From NCBI RefSeq assembly GCF_014639275.1, contig NZ_BMFW01000012.1, positions 1 to 37,826 on the forward strand: a stretch of DNA of 37,826 nucleotides. Direction: 5' to 3'. The notes under the pieces are model-generated. The model searched no databases. It saw nothing but the letters and a program-made list of their open reading frames with translations, and was not told the DNA's origin. The position numbers and the translations under genes were made by a program. This DNA comes from Arthrobacter liuii. GTDB lineage: Bacteria; Actinomycetota; Actinomycetes; Actinomycetales; Micrococcaceae. Below are positions 32,833 to 37,826 of the stretch, piece after piece (within the stretch, counting starts at the first letter, position 1; every line of letters begins with the position of its first letter).

Positions 32833-33336
32833 ATGAGACAGACCTCCCACGTTCCCCGCGACGTTTTGGCTGAGCGACTCCTCGGTGTCGCTGAATTAAC
32901 CCATGCGCACTGGTTCTTCGGCAACCTCTATGAGGTTCAGGTCAAGGTTCCCGACCGCGTGGCAGGAGCAGAGCCGAGCAGTGAGCTTCCGCGTTCCCCT
33001 TTCGGGGCAGGCAGCCCGGGCCGCTATTACGTGCCTCTCGCGCCGCTCAACGCACCCGCGGCCATCGGTGCGCTCATCGCCGGCTGGAACCGACCCGCAA
33101 CCAGGGCCTCCCTGATCGTGGCCGCCGCCAGTTCAGCCGCGGGTGCCGCTGCTACCGCCTATGTGCTCCGGTTTCTGAACCCGAAGCTGTTCTTCAGCCC
33201 CCACCCCCTCAGCGAGAACGAACGCAGACCGTTGCTGACCAGGTGGTACCGGGTCCACGCATTCAGGCTCACGGCCAGCGCCGTGGCCCTGACCGCCATA
33301 CACCAAGCCCGCACAAACAGGCTCAGGAACCGCTAA
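32833..33336 (+). CDS. small membrane protein, copy A of a paralogous pair
   Basis: A 167-residue protein. After an N-terminal amphipathic part (ERLLGVAELTHAHWFFGNLYE) come PFGAGSPGRYYVPLAPLN, two membrane segments (about 75-95 and 105-125, rich in Ala), FLNPKLFFSP and a final hydrophobic helix near RLTASAVALTAIHQA. It may belong to the DUF1772/anthrone-oxygenase-like group, but I am not sure. Start ATG 32833 is set by the match with copy B at 34903-35400; the frame opens earlier at 32782. No clear Shine-Dalgarno is seen. The function is unknown. Confidence 0.65.
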   Translation: MRQTSHVPRDVLAERLLGVAELTHAHWFFGNLYEVQVKVPDRVAGAEPSSELPRSPFGAGSPGRYYVPLAPLNAPAAIGALIAGWNRPATRASLIVAAASSAAGAAATAYVLRFLNPKLFFSPHPLSENERRPLLTRWYRVHAFRLTASAVALTAIHQARTNRLRNR

Positions 33337-33517
33337 CCCCGTGATTTCGGCGGTAAGAGGCGGCCTCCCCACCCTACCGACTCATGCCTACCGGACAGCA
33401 GAAATGAAAGCCTTTGGACACCTCGATCCCCGCGATGCGCTCCTCGTTAAGACATCATTGACGAAGTATCGCTGGGGACGGCCCGGATGGGCACAGGACG
33501 GCACTTGGGGGACAGGA

Positions 33518-33915
33518 ATGGCGCGTATCCACAGCAGGACGGAACGCCGCGCGGGTGTGGGACGAACCTGGCCCGGTCTTCCGGAGCACGCCGCGGCGCA
33601 GGCGTGGTTGGTCTCGATCAAAGCTCGGCGTCTCGCACGCGTGTTTATGTTCATGGGGCTGGCGGCCCTGGTCACGTGTCCCCGCTCAAGCTCGTCGCGG
33701 TCCTGGCAGCGCTGATCGCCGGGTTCTTCGAGGAGACCCTATTCCGAGGCGTCCTGATGGACCGGCTAGCGGCCGCAGGCCGGTCACCGGCCCTCCACGT
33801 CCTCATCAGCGGGCTCGTGTTCGGAGGCCTCCACTTTTACGCCTTCGCAGGCCTCCGCCAGCCGGCGGCCACACACGTCAAGGCAACCTGGGCTTCATCG
33901 TGCCCCAGAACATGA
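33518..33915 (+). pseudogene. CPBP (CAAX-like) intramembrane protease remnant
   Basis: The part from about 33680 encodes AALIAGFFEETLFRGVLMDRL...HVLISGLVFGGLHFYAF, with the EExxxR and H motifs of CPBP glutamic-type proteases. The start (GGGGGACAGGA then ATG at 33518, MARIHSRTERRAG...ARVFMFMGLAAL) is in a different frame, and the last stretch shifts frame again (GNLGFIVPQ). The membrane helices expected before the EE motif are largely missing. The gene is thus frameshifted and internally deleted. The 33337-33517 stretch before it holds nothing else I can name. Confidence 0.6.
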
Positions 33916-34026
33916 CACTGCCGTCTTCCAGGAACCCAGCGAACGACTTGCCAACCCAATGCCAAGCATGCTTACTATGGGTGCAGCCGAATGCGAACGG
34001 CTGCCGAAACCAGAGGAGGAAACACC

Positions 34027-34200
34027 ATGGGACTGGGCGACAAGATTGACAACGCTGCCGAGAAGGCAGGCGGCAAGGCCAAGGAGACGGCCGGCGCCGC
34101 AACAGGCGATGAGAGCCTGCGGGCCGAAGGCCAGGCAGATCAGGCCAAGGGTGACTTGAAGCAGGCCGGCGAAAAGGTCAAGGACGCCTTCAAGCACTGA
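34027..34200 (+). CDS. CsbD-family stress protein
   Basis: A 57-residue hydrophilic, Ala/Lys/Gly-rich helical protein of the CsbD type (GLGDKIDNAAEKAGGKAKETAGAATGDESLRAEGQADQAKGDLKQAGEKVKDAF). These proteins are induced by general stress in many bacteria; their molecular role is unclear. The ATG at 34027 follows GGAGGA at 34015-34020; the frame opens earlier at 33991 but that part has no family match. It is a single-gene unit with its own terminator. Confidence 0.88.
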   Translation: MGLGDKIDNAAEKAGGKAKETAGAATGDESLRAEGQADQAKGDLKQAGEKVKDAFKH

Positions 34201-34213
34201 CAGGTATTACGGG

Positions 34214-34247
34214 AAGGGCGCGCTCAGCGAACGGGGCGCGCCTTTTT
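34214..34247 (+). terminator. csbD terminator
   Basis: A 10-bp stem with one G-U pair (34214-34223 with 34236-34245) encloses a 12-nt loop and ends in TTTTT. It starts 14 bp after the CsbD gene stop. Confidence 0.85.
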
Positions 34248-34398
34248 CGTGCCTCCGGAACGAACTGGCGCGGATCCGCTACGCGATGCTCGCTGCGGTC
34301 CTGCTCCTCGAAGCCGCCGCAGCCGGGTGCCGCAAAACTGGTGGACAGGCTCCCGGGCCAGGAATACCTTTAAGCCGTCCCAGCACGACCCAACAAGG

Positions 34399-34809
34399 AT
34401 GATGGAGAGGAGTCCGATCACGGGAACCACAGAAAATGTTGACTTGGTCCGGCGCGGGTATGAGGCCTTCGCCGGGGACATGACGAGCCTCAGCGAGATG
34501 TTCGCGGAGGACGCGGTCTGGTACGCAGCGGGAAGCGGTGTGCTGTCGGGGACCAAACAGGGCCGAGACGCCATTCTGGCGTTTTTCGGTGAGTTGGGGG
34601 CACGCACCCAGGGCCACTTCAGAGCCAGCCTCAAGGACGTCGTTGGCGGGGATAACTGCACGGTAGCGATCCAGCAGACCCAGGCAACACGCGGCGAGAA
34701 GACTATCGACGTGGGCACCGTAATCACCTTCGTCATCCGCGACGGGAAAATCGCCGAAGGGCGGGAGTACTTCGAGGACACGGCAAAATTCGACGACCTC
34801 TGGGTCTAG
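34399..34809 (+). CDS. SnoaL-like/NTF2-fold protein
   Basis: A 136-residue protein with the SnoaL/ketosteroid-isomerase-like pattern: ENVDLVRRGYEAFAGDMTSLSEMFAEDAVWYAAGSGVLSGTKQGRDAILAFF, ending IRDGKIAEGREYFEDTAKFDDLW. The cone-shaped fold binds small hydrophobic molecules; the role here is unknown. Two ATGs (34399 and 34402) are possible; the frame opens earlier at 34249 without family match. Nothing recognisable lies between the CsbD terminator and this gene. Confidence 0.82.
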   Translation: MMERSPITGTTENVDLVRRGYEAFAGDMTSLSEMFAEDAVWYAAGSGVLSGTKQGRDAILAFFGELGARTQGHFRASLKDVVGGDNCTVAIQQTQATRGEKTIDVGTVITFVIRDGKIAEGREYFEDTAKFDDLWV

Positions 34810-34902
34810 GCCGGTTCCGGAGTTGCCAGCCAGATCCTAAGCATGCAAGTCCGGAATGCTCCACCGCCTGAAACCGGGTGGGCGTAGATTTTGTGCATAA
34901 GA

Positions 34903-35400
34903 ATGACCTCCGTCGTTCGTCGTGAAACTCTTGCCGACCGACTCCTGGATGTTGCGGAGTTCACCCACGCGCACTGGTTCTTTGGGAACGTCTACGAGGC
35001 CCTCGTCAAAATCCCCCATCGGGTAGCCGCATCGGAGGCAAGCCAGGAACTGCCCCGGACCCCTTTCGGGGCAGGCAGCCCGGGCCGCTATTACGTCCCG
35101 ATAGCCCCGCTCAACGCCCCAGCCGCCTTGGGTGCCCTTGTAGCAGGCTGGAACCGGCCTGGCACCAGGGCCTCCCTGATCGCGGCGGCCGCCAGTTCGG
35201 CGGTGGGCGCTGCTGTTACCGCGTACGTGCTCCGGTTCCTGAACCCGAAACTGTTCTTCAGCCCGCAGCCCCTCAGTGAGGACCAGCGCCGCCCGCTGCT
35301 GGCGCAGTGGTACAGGATGCACGCCGTCAGGCTCGCTGCCAGTGCTGTTTCCTTGGCCGCCATCCATCACGCCAGGACCATCAGGCTCCGGAGCCGCTAA
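34903..35400 (+). CDS. small membrane protein, copy B of a paralogous pair
   Basis: A 165-residue paralogue of the 32833-33336 protein. The motifs FTHAHWFFGNVYEALVK, PFGAGSPGRYYVPIAPLNAPAA, YVLRFLNPKLFFSP and the C-terminal hydrophobic helix are all shared in the same order. DNA is also similar, with a stretch of over 30 identical bases around 33003/35065. ATG 34903 is chosen by alignment; a TTG at 34891 is an alternative. No Shine-Dalgarno is seen. A TAGATT lies 12 nt before the ATG. The function is unknown. Confidence 0.65.
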   Translation: MTSVVRRETLADRLLDVAEFTHAHWFFGNVYEALVKIPHRVAASEASQELPRTPFGAGSPGRYYVPIAPLNAPAALGALVAGWNRPGTRASLIAAAASSAVGAAVTAYVLRFLNPKLFFSPQPLSEDQRRPLLAQWYRMHAVRLAASAVSLAAIHHARTIRLRSR

Positions 35401-35677
35401 CCCGGAAGAACAACGCAGCACAGTATCGGGCAGCCAGAATGAGGAGGCGCCACGGCTGCCCTGGCCCCGCCGGCACGACGCAGACGCAGCCCCATGGCGG
35501 AGGACTCCGCCTTGGCGGACGCCTTCTGGTCCTGACCGCTCTCGTGCATGGTAATTCTTTCCCTGGCGCACCCTCGGGCACTGGCTGAACTCCCAGGGAA
35601 TCGACGAGGGGCCAGGCGCCCGCGGCTCAAGGCCGCTGGAAACGACATCTTCCTCATAAGCCCAATTGGCCCCACTG
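35401..35677. other. non-coding stretch, possible gene remnant on the minus strand
   Basis: No convincing gene. On the minus strand an ATG at 35549 has AGGGAAAG about 9 nt upstream and starts MHESGQDQKASAKAESSAMG, which looks like a genuine hydrophilic N-terminus, but the frame becomes composition-driven and stops at 35397. It may be the truncated front of a lost gene. Downstream of 35678 lies the promoter region of the next gene. Confidence 0.4.
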
Positions 35678-35718
35678 GTTTCGCCGGCGTTCACCGGCTG
35701 CTTACGCCACTGTAAGGT
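35678..35718 (+). promoter_or_regulatory. PHO-box-like promoter of the phosphoesterase gene
   Basis: GTTCACC (35689-35695) matches the actinobacterial PHO-box unit. Weaker copies begin 11 bp before (GTTTCGCC, 35678) and 11 bp after (GCTTACG, 35700). TTCACC serves as -35, with a 17-nt spacer to the -10 TAAGGT (35713-35718). This would give a leader of about 140 nt before the ATG at 35865. Confidence 0.45.
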
Positions 35719-35864
35719 CTGACCATAAGGCTGGGAGCATCCGGGGGGAGCGTCCAGATTTCGGACCAATCTGATTCCTCATGCCGTCGGGGAACACCCC
35801 GGCGTCCACACGAGTGTGCATGTACCACTCGCGCCATTTCTTGGTTGAGGGAAGAGAAAAACCC

Positions 35865-37826
35865 ATGGGTAAGAAAACTGTTAAGAACATGCGTATGCGC
35901 AAGAGCGTCGCGGTACCGGCAGCGGCATTGGCCGTCGTCATGGCCGGAGGCGCCGCCTACGCGGCCACGCAGGGCGGCTGGGGCAACGCTCTGATCGGCC
36001 GCCAGGCCGACGGGTCGGTCCTGACCGCCACCAATCAGAAGATCACCCCGGCCGGTACCGCCACTGAACAGAGCGGCCGGCCGATGACCATGGCCGTCGC
36101 CCCGGACGGCAAGACTGCCGTGAATGAGACCTGGGACGGCTCCGGCCAGTTCACGGTCACCGACCTGGTCAACCACAAGGTCCTCCAGCAGCTGAACCCC
36201 TCCCAGGGATGGGGCTCCTCCTACGGTGGCCTGCTCTACTCCCCGGACGGGAAGACCCTGTGGGCCGCCCAGCCTGGCAACCTGCAGAAATTCGCTGTCA
36301 ACACCGACGGCACCCTCGCCACCCCGGTCACGGTTCCGATGCCCGGAGCGAACGGCAACGATCCTATTCCGGCCGGGCTGGCCTACTCCCCGGACGGCAA
36401 GCAGATCCTGGCGACCTTCAATGGCTCCAACACCCTCGCGGTCCTGGACGCAGAGTCCGGCGCTGTGATCCGGCAGATCCCGGTGGGCAACGCACCCCGT
36501 GACGTGGTGGTCGAGGACGGCCACGCTTTTGTGGCGAACCAGGGCGGCAGGCCGGCCCAGCCCGGGGACAAAACCAACGACTCCTACGGGACGAAAATCG
36601 TCACCAACGATGAGAACGGCTCCCCTTCCACCGGGTCAGTCTCCGAGGTCGATCTGGCCACCGGCACCGTCGTCCGCAGCTACGAGACCGGCCTTGCCCC
36701 CTCGGCGCTGTTGGTCCACGGCGACAACATCTTTGTTGCCAACTCCAACTCCGACACCGTTTCGGTCCTGGACGCCAAGACCGGCAAGGTCGGGCAGACC
36801 ATCAACGTCAACCCCCTTCCGGGCGCACCGGCCAGCAGTTCCCCGAACTCGTTGACCATGCTCGATGACACCCACCTGGCCGTCAGCCTCGGTCAGGCCA
36901 ACGCGGTGGCCGTGTATGAATTCAAGGACCAGCAGACACCGGCGACCTTCCAGGGCCTGATCCCCACCGGCTGGTACCCCGGCACTGTCCAGTACGACAA
37001 GGCGCTGGGACAGCTCGTCGTCGCCGCGCAGAAGGGCGAAGGCTCCCTCGGCGCCCCCGGAGCCAACGGCGGCCACACGGTGTATTCGGACCTTGGCCTG
37101 GTCAGCACCGTTCCGACCCCGACCCCGGAGCAGTTGCCGGAGATGACCAAACAGGTCTGGGCGAACAACCAGTGGACCGAAGCTCTGGCCGATTTGAAGA
37201 AGGACCCGTCCCAGGGCAAAGCCCCGGTCGCGATCCCGCGCCGTGACGGGGATTCTTCGGAGATCAAGCACGTGTTCATGATCGTGAAGGAGAACCGCAC
37301 CTACGACCAGGTCCTGGGCGATGACAGCCGCGGCAACGGCGACCCGGCCCTGGCCGAGTTCGGCGGCAAGACGACGCCGAACCACCATGCACTGACTTCG
37401 GCCGCCGGTCCGCTGCTGGATAACACCTACTCCTCCGGGACCATGTCCGCCGACGGGCACCAGTGGCTGACCCAGGCCACGGTGGACGAATACCTCACCC
37501 GCTCGATCGGCAACTACGACCGCAGCTACCCCTACAACGGCGGCGACGCCATGGCCTACAGCAGCACCGGGTTCCTCTGGGACAACGCCGCGGCCCACGG
37601 CGTCAGCGCCAAGGACTGGGGTGAATACACCAACAACTGGACCGATAACGCCGGCGACGGCGATAACCACACCTGGACCCAGTGGTACCAGAACACCAAA
37701 GCCCAGGAAGCCGGGCAGCCCGCCGCCATCCCCGCTGACCAGTACCACGCCTCCACGGACGTGCCGTCCCTGTCCAAGATCCTGCACCCGCAGTTCCCCG
37801 GGTTCCAGCTCCAGGTCCCGGACCAG
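35865..37826 (+). CDS. secreted YncE-like beta-propeller / phosphoesterase fusion (3' end off window)
   Basis: 654 codons are present, open to the right edge. A signal peptide (MGKKTVKNMRMRKSVAVPAAALAVVMAGGAAYA, likely cut after AYA) is followed by a seven-bladed-propeller-type region to about residue 430, with repeats such as MAVAPDGKTAV, LLYSPDGKTLW, LAYSPDGKQIL, TLAVLDAESGAVI and TVSVLDAKTGKV. From about 465 a phosphoesterase/alkaline-phosphatase-like domain starts, KHVFMIVKENRTYDQVLGD, with NHHALTSAAGPLLDNTYSSG and SADGHQW. A GAGGGAAGAG purine run precedes the ATG. It probably releases phosphate from esters outside the cell. Substrate and C-terminus cannot be judged here. Confidence 0.85.
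   Translation, partial: MGKKTVKNMRMRKSVAVPAAALAVVMAGGAAYAATQGGWGNALIGRQADGSVLTATNQKITPAGTATEQSGRPMTMAVAPDGKTAVNETWDGSGQFTVTDLVNHKVLQQLNPSQGWGSSYGGLLYSPDGKTLWAAQPGNLQKFAVNTDGTLATPVTVPMPGANGNDPIPAGLAYSPDGKQILATFNGSNTLAVLDAESGAVIRQIPVGNAPRDVVVEDGHAFVANQGGRPAQPGDKTNDSYGTKIVTNDENGSPSTGSVSEVDLATGTVVRSYETGLAPSALLVHGDNIFVANSNSDTVSVLDAKTGKVGQTINVNPLPGAPASSSPNSLTMLDDTHLAVSLGQANAVAVYEFKDQQTPATFQGLIPTGWYPGTVQYDKALGQLVVAAQKGEGSLGAPGANGGHTVYSDLGLVSTVPTPTPEQLPEMTKQVWANNQWTEALADLKKDPSQGKAPVAIPRRDGDSSEIKHVFMIVKENRTYDQVLGDDSRGNGDPALAEFGGKTTPNHHALTSAAGPLLDNTYSSGTMSADGHQWLTQATVDEYLTRSIGNYDRSYPYNGGDAMAYSSTGFLWDNAAAHGVSAKDWGEYTNNWTDNAGDGDNHTWTQWYQNTKAQEAGQPAAIPADQYHASTDVPSLSKILHPQFPGFQLQVPDQ

Noticed and set aside
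36636..37787. A 383-codon minus-strand frame opposite the phosphoesterase gene
   Set aside because: The plus strand carries a signal peptide, propeller repeats and phosphoesterase motifs. The minus frame is only Val/Gly-rich antisense.
31064..37826. Integrated phage or transposon
   Set aside because: No integrase, transposase, inverted terminal repeats or duplicated tRNA end could be found in the segment.

Overview
The window looks like chromosome of a high-GC Micrococcaceae actinobacterium of the Arthrobacter/Pseudarthrobacter type. Reasons: a CarD almost superimposable on the mycobacterial protein, a SenX3-RegX3/PhoU/Gpm neighbourhood, a carD-ispD-ispF-cysS-rlmB gene string, a GlgE-type glycogen pathway, an rRNA leader with an actinobacterial boxA-like element, and many leaderless GTG/ATG starts. 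The genus is inferred from family resemblance, not from a search.

Layout. 1-342: minus-strand promoter and leader of an rRNA operon whose 16S gene lies off the left edge, plus the terminator of the glg operon. 343-7908 (minus): glgE-treS-(maltokinase::glgB), which turns trehalose into branched alpha-glucan through maltose 1-phosphate. 8061-12532 (plus): alpha-glucan phosphorylase glgP and a PoxB/acetolactate-synthase-like ThDP enzyme. 12553-15526 (minus): debranching enzyme glgX followed by a secreted guanyl-specific RNase and a barstar-type inhibitor. 15617-20088 (minus): carD, ispD, ispF, cysS, rlmB. 20345-20947 (plus): a lipoprotein. 21066-22999 (minus): senX3-regX3, divergent from phoU (23196-23858), with a PHO-box-like repeat between. 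24069-27307: gpm, a methyltransferase-like gene, a DUF2516 protein and a cystathionine gamma-synthase-like enzyme. 27443-30881 (plus): tmk-holB-lipoprotein peptidase, joined by ATGA overlaps. 30985-31057: tRNA-Thr(CGT).

Right of the tRNA the character changes to loosely packed accessory DNA: a decayed ORF, an arsR-SRPBCC pair, two diverged copies of one small membrane-protein gene flanking a broken CPBP protease, a CsbD stress protein and a SnoaL-like gene. It ends with a large secreted beta-propeller/phosphoesterase gene that runs off the right edge and has a PHO-box-like element at its -35.

Working together: the left half holds synthesis (GlgE, TreS, Mak-GlgB) and breakdown (GlgP, GlgX) of storage glucan. 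The middle holds isoprenoid precursor synthesis, translation and transcription housekeeping genes, and phosphate sensing. The terminal phosphoesterase is a plausible but untested member of the same phosphate regulon. I found no clearly new defence or mobile system. The most notable observations are the very frequent TANNNT-6/7-RTG leaderless starts, the RNase/barstar pair behind glgX, a terminator whose 5' arm is triplicated, and the duplicated membrane-protein genes in the accessory segment.
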